A stretch of 64,000 nt of DNA from Agelaius tricolor (GCA_023055355.1 JALJCS010000001.1:73077381-73141380), one strand, 5' to 3'; positions 22,681 to 37,600 are shown, counted from the stretch's first letter. Made by a program: numbers and translations. Notes: a model not told the origin generated them from the sequence alone.

Positions 22681-25600
22681 AGGTCAAAATAAAATGAAAA
22701 AATTCTGAACATTAGGTTAGTGCAAGGCAGTATAGTAAAGCATGAAGACAAGAGGCTGTGCAGGGTAGCAGCTCTTTTTGGAAAACAAGGACTATGAACA
22801 AGATTTTGGATTCTTTTTGAATAAGCACCTCAAAATGAAATCTCACTGTAATTCTGTTGCTAAAAGGGCAATGCAATCCTGAGATGTAAAAAAGAGTAAT
22901 ATCAAGCAGATAAGAGGATTTGATGTTGCTCACATGCACAACATGGTAAGGCTACTGTTAGGAACCGTGTCCAGTTTTGGTATTTGCAGTTCAAAAGCAA
23001 TGTGGAAGTAGTAAGAGAAGTTCAAAGGAAAGGTATGAAAAAGGATTCAGAAAAGAAGCATGACAACACGAGGCATAAGCAGCTCAACTTATTTAGCTCA
23101 TCAGGGAAGCAGCAGAGAAGTGACTTGGTCACTGCAGGTAGGTACTGACCCATGGAAAAGATACCTAAGAGTGAGGAGCCGCTTTATCTACCTGACAAAG
23201 GCATTACAGGACCCAGTGTTTGCCAACTTAAGTCAGACAAATCCACTCTTAAAAGAAGAAATATTTTCCTAGCCTGCAGAGCCCTAAATAATAACACTGT
23301 TTGCCCTGTAAAAGCTGTCACAGGTAGTGATGTTTAAGAGGATGTTAAATAAGTATATTTAAATACTTCCTTCCATATGCCTTGTGGAAAAATCTGTACA
23401 TCTTTCTGTGCATGTATGAGTGGGAGCCCTGTCAGGATGTTGGTGGCAGTTCCTTGTCTCTCACTCTGAGAACCTGTTATTCCTCCTATTCCTCAGTCCC
23501 TTGTGAGGCTCCGGGCACCAGCACTGCCAGGGTTGCGCTCACCATCCTTGTAACACCTACAGTTTCAAAATAGAATAATTATTGGCAAATAATCACTGTC
23601 TCATTTTTTTGCTTTAGTGAGGTCTTGCAAACTGTCAGGAAGGATTTATTTTTTCTCTTGGATGAAACTGGCCACATATTATCTCAGTTATTTGGGAATT
23701 GTTTTATTTTTCTGCATATATCTGGAGCATCAGAGATGCCTTGGATGGCTTTTTACCACTGTTCTGCACTGGTGCAGACCCACCCTCCTCTCATCATAGG
23801 TGCCTCAGTGCTTTATTTTCCTTTCATATTTATGGTAAAATTAATTCCAGTAGTTAAACTGATTAGGTCTTTTGCCTCATGTCAGATTGGCAGGGGTCCT
23901 GAAGGTTGCATGGTGTCTCCAGCGTGTAGGGCACACTGTTCATACTGGGATCACCTAGATGTTTCTCATTTTGTCCATTTGTGCTTTTGCAGAGGTCTTG
24001 AGATTGTTGACAGGATTGTTGACAGGTTCTTTTTGTTTCATACATAGATGTACTCTCCCAAGGACTAAACTGCTGTGTTTTAATTTAGGGGTTTAAAATA
24101 GGGAAAACATTTTGCTTGGAGATATATAGAAAATCAGGCTCTCAGCTCTGTTTTTAAATGCTGGGAAACTTTCTATAAATGGTTTGTATAGTCAATAAGG
24201 ATATGATTAACAATGTTGTGATGAACATTCTGCACAAAATTTTTGCATTCAGAGGCTTTTGTATCCAAAAAGAGTGATGTGATCATCTTTCTGCTTTCTT
24301 TCTTTGAACAGTCTATAGAATTTCCCCTGGTAATTCTTGCATGGAGCATAAATCTTACAGATGAGCTAATGAGAACATTTACAAACAAACAAATGCAAAC
24401 ACTCAAATCTTTCTTCTCTTATAGTATTTCCTGGAGACTCTATTGCATTCCTGTCTCAGTTATTTGGAGTAATAATTAGCCAGGTTGATTTTCATAATGT
24501 TCTCTAGGACTAATCACAGCCTCGTGAGCATAGACTAAAATCCTGGCACTGACTGAGCTGTATGAGGGTTTGGTTATGAATAACCCTATTCAGTTATATC
24601 CCTTGTGCAGAGCATGGGTTAGCAAGCTGGGGTATGTACACAGCTACACGCATGTAAATAGTGAGAACCGTGCCAGGGAAGTAGAATTCCTCAGTATTTA
24701 GGAGAGAAAAACATTAGCAAGAGGAATTTTTTTTTTCCTGCCTACCCCTTTTGAAGCTTTGTTTCACGGTAGCCAGAGGGAGAAAAAAACACATTATATG
24801 AGTAAATTGTCTGGAGAATGTAACCAGAGCCCCAGTAAACACTGAGAATGAAAACCCATGTGAGTGAGTATTCAAGCAAGTATGTGCAAAGATAGTGTTT
24901 TCCGTGAGTGAACTCTTGGACAAAAATTCTGTTTTGTAACTAAATAACTGGGGAGAAGCCGGGCTTTGGCTGAACTGCCTTGTGTTGGGATTTTCATCAA
25001 GATCCCCTGACTTGTCCCTTTCATTTCTCTTCCCCTCTGCCCCAGCATAATGTGTGTGATTGTGCCCAATACCCTGAAAAAAATCAGTTGAAATCTGAGA
25101 TTCCTGATGACCAACACTGATTTTCAAAGGATCAGACTCAGGCTGTGTGATTTTGGAGTAGTAGAGTTGGGATATTTTAAATTCTATTCTGTCAAAGGAT
25201 GATTAGTACATTAATTTGGGCCATATTAGTACATCTCCCCTGTGTTGATGGGAGGATAGACCCCCTTTCATGTTTAATCTAAAGAGGAATTGATGACTAG
25301 CAAGGTTGTCTCACATAGGGACATCTGCCACTGAAATAAATTATGAGCTCAGAGAGTGAAAATGTTTAGGCTGCACTCTCTAAATGTGGATTCCTTCTGT
25401 GCCGAAGGCAATGAAAGCCCTTAGGTAGCAGCTCTGTAGATTTTTCTCATTGTGGGCAAAAATAAGGGGTTTTTTATTATTTGTTAGCCCAGGGCTTCTT
25501 TCTTGAAGTTGCTACAGGTTGTTGATGCTGATTTCACGTTTCATAAACAGCCAAGTCATGTTCAAGAAGCAGAAAACTGACCTCAGAGATGACATAACCA

Positions 25601-26401
25601 CTGGAGGCAGAGGAAAACGGCAGCATTGCTGCTGAATGACGGTGAAAGAAAAGGGCACCTTTCCTGAGAGTTTGCCAGCAACTTTTACTTGATGTGTGAG
25701 TTTAGTACTTCTGTGTTAGAAGAACAGTAAAGTACCTTTGAATTAGAACAGACTAGAAAAGTTGCTTAATGTACTTTTTTCACTCTCTTACTTTTAACCC
25801 ACCACTGCAAAATTCCTTCTACCTGTAACGAATAATTTAATTTGGAAAGGCAAATAAGAGCTCATTAGCTGATGCACTGCTACAAAGTAAGTGAGCAGGT
25901 TTTATGCCTAGGGACAAACTTTTACAACCATTTTGAAATGGCACAATACAGTGCAATAAATCCCATAGCCTGTTCAGTGAAGAAGAGGGGAACACCCTCC
26001 TTCCTGTTTTACTTGGATGCAAGTTTTCTGCATCTTGAAACCCTTGAATATTAGGGAAAGGGATACATTCCAGGGGATCACATACAGATAAATTAAGCAT
26101 GAATGCTGCCAACAAGTAGTCATGCCTGTTGTGTTTTCCATTAAATTCTTTGTTCATTGTGGCTGGACAGACTCACCCTATCTGAGTATTCTCCATCATA
26201 CTCATCAAAAAAGAGGCAGTAGTATTCCTGAAAAGTATTTTTCTTTACACCTCATTCTATGTCTGGATATTTTGGGAGATGTTTCCTTCTGTCTCAAAAA
26301 GATGATTTGTTACTAGTCCCACTGTTATAGAGGAAGTGTTTAATATAAATCTGTCTTTTTACTTCTATAATAGACATTAGAAGAAGCAGACAATAATAAC
26401 A
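22681..26401. other. No gene seen
   Basis: About 3.7 kb without recognisable repeats or exons. A 12-bp word (GATTGTTGACAG) is tandemly duplicated at about 24,002-24,026. Open frames of 60-140 codons on both strands lack splice support. Confidence 0.4.
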
Positions 26402-26633
26402 CATCTAATAGGCATCAGAAAGAAAGAACTTCTTTACTGTGAGGGTGGTGAGGCCCTGGTACAGATTGCTCAGAGAAACTATGGGTGCCCCATCCCTGGA
26501 AGTGTTAAAGCCAGGTAGAATGGGAATTTGAACAACCTGGTGTAGTGCAGAGTGTCCCTGCCCATGGCACAGGGAGGTTGGAATGAGATGATTTTAAGGT
26601 CCCTTCCAACCCAAACTATTTTATGATTGTATG
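26402..26633 (+). mobile_element. CR1 LINE, 3' end
   Basis: Sense-orientation CR1 3' UTR. Key words are 'cttctttactgtgagggtgg', 'ccccatccctggaagtgtt', 'ggttggaatgagatgatttt' and the tail 'ccaacccaaactattttatg'. It is 5'-truncated and moderately diverged. It sits 1.2 kb upstream of a second CR1 tail in the same orientation. Confidence 0.9.
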
Positions 26634-27863
26634 GTTATTTTCCACAAGGAATCTGTCTTTTATCCCAAATATCTTAGTGATTTTCAGAAGCAATCTAAGT
26701 GATATTTTTTTTGTGAACACCCACCTTAGTTTCTGGCAATGATTGTATGTAGATGCAAAGCCCAGGCAGAAAACTCTCAATAGTGACTGGAAATCACAGG
26801 TCAGGACTCTCAGTATTTTCCAGCATCAGGTCTGTACATGTTATAGCTAAAAATTTCAGTGCTCAAAGAATAGATCTAGAAGGTATCCAGAGGCTCAGAA
26901 ATCATATTAGTATCGTCTAAAACTTGCCTTTAATTTAAGTTTAGATTCAGTAATGCATAAAGTATTCAAAATACAGTAACTTACCACTCATTGGCAGTGT
27001 CTGAAATTGTGTCAGTTTCCACCTTCAGTGGTTGTTTTACTGTTACCCCAGATCCACATGAGCAATGCAGATTTTTGACTTGTGAATCAAATATTAACAT
27101 GGAGCTCATCAGGCACTTGGTGCAGCTTGGAGCAGGTTTTCTTCCACTTGGGAAGCCAAAGAGGTATCATGGCAGGCATGACTATGCTCACATAGTTGTC
27201 CCTTTGGCTTGAATGGAGAGTTTTGTGTGTGAGCAGGTGTTTGCTGGCTGGAGCCTAAGGAAGAACCTCTGGGAAACCTTTATTTCACATAGTCCTGGGG
27301 CTGTAGGCTTGCAGACCCTCACTCAGCATTAAGAAATAACAGCAATAACCTCTCATATTCCTGAAAATGGAGCATGTTTGGCTGCTCTGGCAGGCATCAT
27401 GATTGGCAGCATTTCCAGGCAGGTGACAGCATCACCTCTGCACAGGCAAATCACAGGCACTGGCTTCAAAACAATCACTCAGCTCATGATTTGTACTGGG
27501 CAGCCTCTCAATGCAGGACATGCACAGCACCGAGTGCACTGAATGCTAGGAGTTTCTGTGGTTCAGAAAGGGCTGGGAAGAATTCCCAAAGGCAAAACGT
27601 TGGTGGAGAGATGCTGAACACAGAGCCACTGTTGCTGGCCCAAGAAATCCAACTGTTGCAGTTATCTGGAGTGAGGGAAGGCATGCCAGTGAGCTATTTC
27701 TGCATAAGCTCCCTGTCTTACCTTCTTACCTTCTTCTCAAGGCATCTTCCCTTGGTCCCTGCCATGCCAGGTACAGACAGACTTCTGATTTTAGATGGTA
27801 ACCTAAACCTTAGGAAAGCTTTTGGTGCTTGGACTCTTCTGGGGAAAATGTAACTTTTCAACC

Positions 27864-28015
27864 CAGTTGTGGATGCCCCGTCCTTAAAAATGTTCAAGAA
27901 CAGATTGGATGGAGCAACTTGGTCTAGTGGAAGGTGCTCCTTTCCCATGATAAGGGATTGGAACTAGATGACCTTTAAGATCCCTTCCAACCCAAACCAT
28001 TCTGTGATTTTATGA
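27864..28015 (+). mobile_element. CR1 LINE, short 3' end
   Basis: About 150 bp of sense CR1 3' UTR: 'gtggatgccccgtccttaaa', 'attggaactagatgaccttt' and 'ccaacccaaaccattctgtg'. It is shorter and more diverged than the copy at 26.4 kb, so the two are probably separate insertions. Confidence 0.85.
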
Positions 28016-28959
28016 CTCTCTAGTCTTTCGACAGCATTCCTCAAGGACAGTACAGGCTGTCTGGAGGTGCAGGTGAGGCAGTAGGTCTGCACTGCAGGGA
28101 CATGGGATGCAGACATTTCATCAAGAGACATCAGGGAGTGAGGGTTTTTCCTGGCTGAGATGCTTGGCAGCTCTAGAAAAATGCTAATTCATGGAGCCAA
28201 CTTGTACTTCTGGGAAAGGACAATCACCACCTCTAAAGACATCTCATTAATTCTTAGTGGCAGAGATGGCCCCTTCAGAGACACTGACATTTTCTTGCAG
28301 ACCCCTCTAGCACATATTGTGACTTTTCTAGAGATAGTGAAGCATAAGAAACTGAGGCTTAATTCCACCTATATTAGGCTATCAAAATTTATTTCAGAAA
28401 AAAAACCAATGAGGAATATCTTGAGGGTTATCCTTACTTTAAGGTCATACCTTCAATACTTTTAACTTTGGGAAAAAAAACACCTTCAGTTTATTTCCCT
28501 TTCTCTGAGAAACTCAGCATATGAATAACGTACTTAAATTACTGTGGAAATGCAGCTAGGGACATACTGGAATAACTGCTTTGAATGTGATTTGATTGGA
28601 GTTACACAGTGATTCTAGTTTAAAAAGACAACTTTAGCACAGTTGGTGAAGGAAAAAAGATCACCTACTTTGATATTTGTCCTATGTCAAAATCTTATTT
28701 CCTTTCTCTTCTGCTCCTTTGTGACTTCTTCCCTTGCACCTTGGCATCACACAATTTCTAAGTAATCCCCACCATTTTCAAAAACTGTTTTAAAATGGGA
28801 ATGCTCAACTCACTATTGAATTGTGAACTCACAATTTGAGGCTGAATCTGCAGGCCTTAACAGAGATAAAATCCATATTGACTCCAGGTCCTTTGATGGC
28901 ATATGGCAAATGTCACTTGAGTTATTAACAGCCAAACAATAATGGGCTCTGTTCTGTAT

Positions 28960-29045
28960 TTGAGGAAGCCTTTACCAATGAATTGGAGGAGATTTCTTCC
29001 TAATCCCAGATGCCAATTAGTTTATATTCTGATCCACACAGTTTG
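28960..29045 (+). mobile_element. Possible ancient CR1 3'-end relic
   Basis: The text 'gaggagatttcttcctaatc' followed by 'ccagatgccaattagtttat' resembles the 3' UTR of old CR1 subfamilies shared with turtles and crocodiles. The match is short, degraded and made from memory. Confidence 0.3.
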
Positions 29046-30282
29046 CTAACCTTTATGATTTTTATACTTGCTAAAATGAGTGCAGAAGGTGTTATTCAGC
29101 CTATAAATGGCTAATAATTTTTGAAATTTAAGATTAAAAATGTACATTAATATGTTGAATTTAAATCTAATCCTCTGTTCATTCATCAGCACAGACTATT
29201 TCAAGGTATTTGTTACTACACAGAAAAAAATCTTTGTCTCTCTCAGAATTGGCATTTATATTTCCTATTCCTGTGCACCAATGACTGCTTTAAAGAGCAA
29301 TATCTTGTTAGGCACTAGGGATGAAACCTAATCCTTTTGTCCTGTGAAGCTGGGATTCCTTCGTGTCAGAAACCCTCAGCCAGAAAAGCACATGTTTGTC
29401 ACTTGAGTTTCAGGAGTAATCCCTTGGTCTTTGGCTACTCATGTGGAGTTAGGCACATGGGTTAGCCTGTCCAGGGCTGGAGTTGCAAAATTAATTGCTT
29501 CCAGCTTCTCCTTTTCACAGGACAGTGGTGTTGGTAAAAGTGAGGTGCTAACGCCATACTTTCTCCAACATGAAGCAAAGGGAAAAGGAAACATTTTGAC
29601 ATTAGGGTCAGTGAAAAATACTGTATTATATCTTCCTTGTGACATTAATTTTTTACCAAGACTCCAAATCAGGCTCACCAGGCATTTTACCTTTAACACA
29701 GCTATTCCCTTTCTGCCTGGTATGAGGGCTGCTGTCCTGGGAACTGCATTAGCTGTATCCCTGAGCTATTCAGTCATTCACCCAAACCTTTGGGTTTTCT
29801 GCCAGCTCCCAGTAGAATTTATTAGTCACTAATAAAAATATTTTACAAACCAGTGTGTTTCAGTGCAATGTGTTCCAATGGTGTCCATGTGAGGAGGACA
29901 GGGCGCCCCATGCTCAACTGTGAAATGAGAGACTGATTTGAGCACAGAGAGTGGATCCTGTAGGCATATATCAGGCCCCTGAGCTCTAAGTGGTCTTCTG
30001 AGCAGAGATGGGGGACAGTGGTTGAAGGGGAGGAGCTTCACGTGTTGCCCTCCCAGCAGCATCCCACGCTCCAGCAGGTCAGATTTTTAGCAGGAATTCT
30101 CAGCACCTCTGTGTTGGGGTACCTTGGCAGGATGCTGTGTTTGTGGGGGTGTGCAAGGGGTTAACCCCAGAGGAAAGAGTGTTTATCTGCAGAACCCTTT
30201 GGTGGATGGGAATCCCTGAGGTGAAGCCATTCTGCAAGAGGGTCAGCAGGAATCCCTTAGGTAAGTTACGCTTGTGCAGTCG

Positions 30283-30301
30283 ATTATAAGTCTCTTATAA
30301 T
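30283..30301. other. Perfect short inverted repeat (8-3-8)
   Basis: ATTATAAG and CTTATAAT flank a TCT loop. It is AT-rich and short, so it may be chance. No terminator or RNA function is inferred. Confidence 0.6.
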
Positions 30302-31556
30302 TGTATCTGATACACAGAGTATTTTTCCATCATTCTTCTTTGAACCCACCATGTGCACGACCCTGCCATGTGAGGTAGAAATAGACTTGTTCTTTCTCTG
30401 AGCAGCAGGATGTGAAATGCTTTTGTGATCTCCCTTCCATAATGGACAAATGCCCTGCGTAGAGTTTCAGCAGCTTGTCATTCCTTCAAAGTAGTCTACT
30501 GGGGGTGGGAAAAAAGAAAATCCTACTGGAGATACTGAGTTATAAAATATTTTAAAACCAGAGAATTAATTGAATGTTTTTAAAAAAAACTAGAAACATA
30601 TGTGCGCTTTCAAGATGCTTTCTGTCAGATTCCAGCGAATCCAGAGGGAATAATTTGGTAGTAAATCATATTCACAAAGCAATAACCAAATGTTGGGTCG
30701 TTACATTCAAGGAAAGCCAGATGTGATCTGAACCAAAGTGTGGCCTGATCCAAATCCCTGAATAATCTAGCCTACCACAGTTGTACTACTGCTTTCCATA
30801 GGAGTTTTGACTGCTGAGAAATTCTCTTAGGTGCATATATATTTTTTTTTCTTTTTTGGGGAAAGAATAATAGTGGAAGGGTTTCATAGTTACGCAGGTA
30901 TTGAAGTTTCTAATTAAATAATTCATATCTAAGTCAAAGATGAAAAATCCAATAACTGTAATGGTATAGGAAGCTGCTGAAAGGTGTTTTAAATATATGC
31001 ATCTATAAAGCTTCATAGGTGGATGTCTGGCCCAGCTTTCTGTATTCAAATAAATCCCTCTCTTTCCTCTATGTGTTATCCCATCTTATGTCTGTCACAG
31101 AGTGCTGGGCTGACTCAGGCACTGGGATCCTCCCTATAGACACAAGCAATAAAAGCACTAATATTCGACCTTTTTTCTTTTTATTAAGCCTTCAAAGTCA
31201 CAGAAATTCTAGTGACTGATGAGTAAGTGCATGGTTCCAAAGATGGTCTGTTTTAAAATACTTCCCCGCCTTTATTGTCAGTTTAGAATTTAATCATGTT
31301 TGCTAATGAAAACAATTTTTGACAGAAAAATGCAGTTTGAAGTGAATGGGGAAGTATCTTCTTTTGTCAAAACTCTCCTCCTCCCCTCTCCCCCCCCCCA
31401 CCAGCTTTCAGCATTGACAGACATGGAAAATTTTCCAGTCCCTTTCTTCAGAACATTGTTATGGTGAAGACTATATAAAAATCGAAAGTATATACTAAAA
31501 GACAGGTTTCCTTTTCCTTTGGTATTTTTCATCTGCTGCAATATACTGTGTATCTC

Positions 31557-31625
31557 AACTCCTTTGAAGTCAATGGGAGCCTTTTCATTGATTTTAATGG
31601 CAGCTGGATCAGACCTTTAGTGAAA
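31557..31625 (+). repeat. Relic of ancient palindromic amniote repeat
   Basis: The words TTTGAAGTCAATGGG and CATTGATTTTAATGG form a near inverted repeat, followed by GCTGGATCAGACC. This matches a very widespread old repeat of reptile and bird genomes with the pattern 'gaagtcaatggg ... gacttcaatggg ... ggatcaggcc'. It is heavily diverged and non-coding. Confidence 0.5.
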
Positions 31626-34600
31626 AGCAATGTACAAAGGCGCTGTGCTAACATCAGACTAGAGACAAATTCTTTCAGGTGAGTAGCACCTAATGGCAGC
31701 CTGGGCTTTGCCAGGGGAGGATGATGCCTGCTGGGGCATGATTTGTTTCCACTTTCAGTGCTGGGCTATATGCCACCAACCTTTTGCTGCCCAGACCCTG
31801 CTTATTTAGGATGGGAGATAGAAAAGACTATTTTTTTACAGCAAGTTGAGAGTGAATCTTGAAATAAAATAGATGCAGGAGACTAGTAAGGTTATGGTAA
31901 GGCCGGCTGTATGGGGAGAGACTGTCTATAATTGAGAAAGCTTTGCCACATTTGATTCTGGGAAGGGTGTTCTTTCAATGTGGTGTGTTTTGATAAGCGG
32001 TATGAGAATTTTTAAAGTCAATAACTTGGTTTATAAACTTCAGCTCAGCTGGACTTAATCCTGCAGCTAGCAAATCCACAGACCAAGTAGCCCAGCTGTG
32101 TCCTCATTTGTTAAGATCTTAAACCCAAGAAGATGTCTGGGATGCTGAATTATTTTTTTTCTTACACATTTATAAAAAGCTTAATAAAGGCAGATAGGAA
32201 TAAGATGTGCGGCAAACCCAGCTCTTTCAGCAAAAAGAGGGAGAGGAAAGAGGAAATATTATTTAAATAATATTTAGGTTGGCCCAAATTTGGGACCTGT
32301 GTCTGTAAACCTTATCTCTGCCTCAGGAAAAATACAGCAATCAGGCTGATTCGTGGAAGCACATAAGCACATGCCTAGGGCTTCTTGTCTTAGGTGTATT
32401 TTCCTAAACAGGGATACTTTACTGATTTAAAGCCTGTGCCACATCATCGTACTTTACAGAATGAGACTCTCACCCTGTCACTCCTGAGCAAAATCTTTGG
32501 GGATAAATCCCAGGGCTTGTGTGGTTCTCTGCTAAATAAAACTGTGCAAATTTGAGCATACACACAGCCCATGACAAAGCTGGGGCTGTAATGAAGTCTT
32601 TCTCCTTGCAAGGTTGAAAAATTGTCAATAATTTTAATTATTTTATACTGCTGTCTATATTGTTAATATTACATATTGTTTGCTGCAATATATTAATAAA
32701 GGCGATAATCATTAAAAAAAGAGTCTCAACATGGACTGTTTAAGAAAGTCACATATAGTACAGCTGTAACTCCTTTTTTTAAAGCCATCCATTATTTGTA
32801 GCACCTTTTAAAACTATTTATCGCTTTATATTTAGTGAATGTTGGTATATTCTTCTCTCCTTCTGTTTCCAGCTATGTTAAGATGGCATTTTTTGTTTAC
32901 TTTGCTGCAGATGGTAAGATTTAGAAGGACAGCTTATACACAGACCTTATTCTGGTTCCCTGTGAGATCCATATGAATTTTGACCACTGACTACAATGAC
33001 AGCAGAAGTGGGCCTGGCATGAGAGATTGCAGTATTGCTTTGCATGTAAAAGAGAGACTGAATGCAGATATTTATGACTACAGAGAACATAAATAAAATC
33101 GGAGCAGCTATTTTATTTTTTACCCCCACTCTTTTTCTAAGGGGAAGAGAAAAATAAGTGCATTTCATTGAAGTATGCAACATATAAAATTTAAGTCAAT
33201 GGAAGGAAATATTTCCTCGTGCTGTATTGTAGACAGGCTGTTAAGATAATGGCTGCTGTGGGTCAGAGACCCAAAGTAATTTTCAAAAGCATTCAGTAAT
33301 TTTGGGGCTCATGGTCCCAAAACAGTCAGGTCTCAGACTGAAGAGCCCTGAAAAATTCCTCTGGCAATAGTACAGTCTTTCTTTACTTTCAGAAGGGACA
33401 TCACACACTTCTTCAGGAACCTAGGATGAAACCTGGCTCCCATACAGGTGAAAAATTCCCTTAATCTCCATGGGATAACACTTTCATGCCCAGAAGTAGC
33501 CGTTGCAGGTTAGAGTGATATCAGTATAATTTGTTGGAAAAAAGCAGCAAACCATGAACTAGGCAGTTATGGATGATTTAGGATTTCTGTCTGAAGCTGT
33601 AGGCATGACCCCATGAACTTATTGAGTAGATAGGCAACTAGCTCTCTGCTGACTGAATGTGCTTCCATCAGACTAGGGGCTATAATTCAGCATTAATGAT
33701 TGCTAGCCAGGTGCAGGCACCTGTTTGGTGAGCTGAGACTCTCCCAAGGTAGGATGAAAACTACAATTCTGGCTGAGCTCTTGGAGTATGCTGCTGGAAT
33801 GAGTCAACAAAACTGTGCAGAGCCTTGGTTGAAAGGTGTTTAGTCAACTTGGCTGATAATCTTATCTGGCCAGCTTGGTCAGTAATCTCTTTTGGCCAAC
33901 TTGACCAAAGCTTGAATAAGTGGTTGTTGCTCATCTCCTCCAGCTCATAGAAGTGCTGTGGTCTAGGGTGTATTTATATGAGAAATGAGGCAGGGAGAGT
34001 TGTCCAGACAAGGCCAGTGGAAAATGATAGAGCAATGTGGCCTTCAGCAAGGACCAGTGGGTTGAAAAAGAATGTTTGGGTTTAGCTGGAGAATCCTGTA
34101 CTCATTATGTGATGCCCCACTGCCTTCAAACACCAGGCTTTGAACCCTGAGAGCATTAACATCACTGGCATTTGTTAGAAATTGTACTCTTCATTGCCTA
34201 CATCTGGAAAATTATTTGTGTCAAAATAATTTGGGGTAAAGGTTGGGATCAACATTTTTGCTAACTTCTGACACAGGGAGAAAGAGAGGTGAGCAAAGGT
34301 GGAGGTGAGTGCACTTCATCCATGTGTTGTCTGTGCACTTGGTCATTTTAGATTGTCAGCAAAAAAAGCCAGTGGGTTTATAAAGAAGGGAGAAGGGAAT
34401 TGCAGCATACTGTTTGTCAGATTATAGATATTTATTCAAGTAGGTCAAATTTTGCGACTTATCTGCTTATCAGTGCCTCTGAAAAATTAAGCATAGCTTT
34501 AAAAGTTACAGTATTTACGCTAATGTAAAAGTGACTGGAAGATCACTGGCTTTTATTTCACCACCTCATAGAAATGATAATTGCCACAAGACCCTGCTGT

Positions 34601-37600
34601 CTCAACAAGTCCTTCCAGTATCTTGTTACCCTGTTCTCAGTATGGCCACAAGTGATGCTCAGACAGCTCTCCTGGGAGCCTTGCTGAAATCCATGTTTGT
34701 GCAGGAGTCCGCACACAGGGAGCTCATTGTAGGTCTGGGGTCTGAAGACTCATTATGTTTTAAAAAAGCCGAGGTGTTAGGCTATTAAATATCAACAGAA
34801 TGAGACTCAGCTGTATTTCCCAGGATAAATGAGCACATTTGCTTTAATATTGCCATGTTCACATTTAGATTTTCTTTCTGCAGTTTTATTCACTTATTTT
34901 CTAATTCAGAAAATGCACTAATTTGCAGGTTTGCCAATTCCTGGTATGAATTAGTGTGCTTTTACTGTGTAGTAAAATTAAAAACCACAGACTACCAATA
35001 ATATCTGTCCTGCAAAACACCCTCCTTAATTAAGCAATAGGACATGAAAGGCTGTATATTTCTGAGTCATTATGGCACACCTCATGTTGTTTTATAAGGC
35101 ATGAAATCTAATGCAGAGTGACCACCCAAGAATTGTAGTAATTGCCCTAAAAACACTGCCTGGAGTGCCTGGTTGCTATTGTGAAATGCAATCAAGATGT
35201 AAAAATAAGGATTAAAGAGAGACCTGTGCACGAAAAGAACCCTCTCCACTATGGCTGTTGCCCTCCACAACAGCCTCTGACTCTGTCTTGTGGAAAGTTT
35301 TAAAGAATGTAACTGAAAGTGCAATTAAAGATTTGTAAATTCCTTGTAAACAGCAAGGTGTTCTTAACATCAAATTGTTTAAGGGAATTAAACCCCCTTA
35401 TAGACAGGATCTCACATGCTCGCCTGAATTCTTTAGGTTTTTGTTTAGCTTTTTACAGACCCTTCTTGTTTTCAAGTTTTAGCTAGGAATTTTTTTTTTG
35501 GCATTTAGTTAATCACTTCTACATAAACAATTAAATGGCCATCACCTTAGAAACTGGTTGCAATGTTAATCTTGAACTCAAATATAGAGTCTGGTACAGC
35601 CAATAAAACAATTAACCCAATTTGTTCAGACCATAAATACAAAAGATAAAACATTAAAAATATCAAACCTTAGTAGAAGCAAACTTAAGCCATATTTTTC
35701 AAGCAGTTATGTTCTCTGTCAGCCTAGGGAGTGCTCTGGTTTTGTATGTTGATGTGTATAAAGTAATCGGTAAACACCTGTTCTTCTGGGCTGTTCAGTT
35801 TTAAAAAGGATACATGGAGACCTGTGTAGTTGTGGTGGGTACCACGGGGTGTTTGAACCAGACTAGGAGTTAGGAAAAATAGTGATTACAGCCTGCTATG
35901 GATGGAATAACTACTTTTGATATGTCCTAGTAGCATCCTGCAGTGATGCAGCCAAGGGGGAATACAGGTAAATGTAGTTTACGCCCTTCTAACTCGGGCA
36001 GTGCTGAGTTTATACCAAATGGATAAGGACATCTATTTTTTTATTTATTACTACACCACTGGAATGATGCATTAGGGTTCCTCCCAAAAATTCTGCAAAA
36101 CACATTGGTTTAAATGGACGCTTTAGACTTCCCTTCAGGAGCTAGGAAGAAAAAAGAAAAGGTGACAGACAGCCATAAATACCTTTGCTGGAAACTTTCA
36201 ACCCAGCCTTTTTTCTTCTTTTTTCCTTCTCCATTTTCATTTTGAATTTTCTTTAATTGAAACCTCTGTGGCAATTCTAACCTTCATTGAGCATTGAAAT
36301 GCCAATAGAGCTGCTCTATAATGGAGGGCTCTGTAGCAAGACTGTACAATAATATCCTGGTGCAATATAACAGTAGGTAGCTGGGGAATGTAATCGATTT
36401 CCAAAAGAACTGGAATGACCCTCCTCACAGACAGGCAGTTCTCCCAAACTCCACTGACTCCAGCTCCGATCAGTTCTGGTTCACTTCCCTCCTTAAGAGA
36501 AGGATGTTTAATCTTACCGAGGGCCAGCATGCAGCATTTTTTCCTCTCTTTTTGCTTTAAATAGTGCATGCACCATTATGTCATCATCTTTATTTACCTG
36601 CCACACTTCATCCAAATGCCTTTATTGGGTATATTTATATAGAGTTGTAAATGTCAATACTGGAATTATTTTTTCGGGGGACAGTGATTGTGGTCTGACA
36701 CCAGATGCCTTCCAATGAAAGAGGGGGGAATGAAACAGGTACTGAAAAGGGAAATAACTGAATTTAAGAGAATGAAGGACTTCTGCCACACACATCCTAC
36801 ATTTCTGTATGAAGGAGTTCCAATCAGGAGAGCTGTGCTTGCACCGTGAAAGGCCCTTGGTTGTGCATTAACTTTTAACCTCACTATGTATAAGCAACAG
36901 CTACAAAATGGTTCTGCTTGGGTTTTAAATGTGTCTTTCAGTTTTTAAGAACTTTCCTTCTGAGATACACTTGCTGTTGGAGACACACTCACATGAATAT
37001 TTGCCGTTCTGGAATGAAATTTTTCATCCCTGTATGTATCCATATATAGAGTCAGGATCTAAGTAAACTTAAGGGACTATACTTTTGTTGTCTTTCAATT
37101 TCTGGATCACTATACAACCTATAAAGGTCTTTGAATGGGCAGCACAAAGCAGGGCTTGATGTTCAGAAAAACCTGACAGAACATAAGATATATTTTAAAA
37201 TATTTCTTATTTGAATTATAGGTAGCAATGCAAAGGGTCAGAGTGGTTAACATTCTCACCTTGTAAGTACCTCTTGTTTTATAGCAATATACCAGTGTCT
37301 TTCTTTGAATTAGAGACTTAATGGAACAGGGCTCCTGATTTAGCAAAGATTTCACCCTCACTTTCTGTTTCATAAACATGTTCTTTAAGTTTCTGAAATC
37401 TCCCCTTGCAGGCAGAAGCTCGCTAAGTTCCTTTATATAAACAATTAAATGTATTTTAATTTCAGATAAAACTGTGAGACAAACTGAACTCTTCTCTTTA
37501 GAACCCTCTTATGCTCCTGCCTGTGATAAATACAGGGTTTATTATTTCCTCTTTATTTTGTTTTCTCATTTCATGCCACACTCACCACTGCCTGTGTCTG

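Noticed and set aside
36237..36569. 110-codon minus-strand frame
   Set aside because: No splice signals, no recognisable domain, and the sequence texture is that of non-coding DNA. A long chance frame is the simpler explanation.
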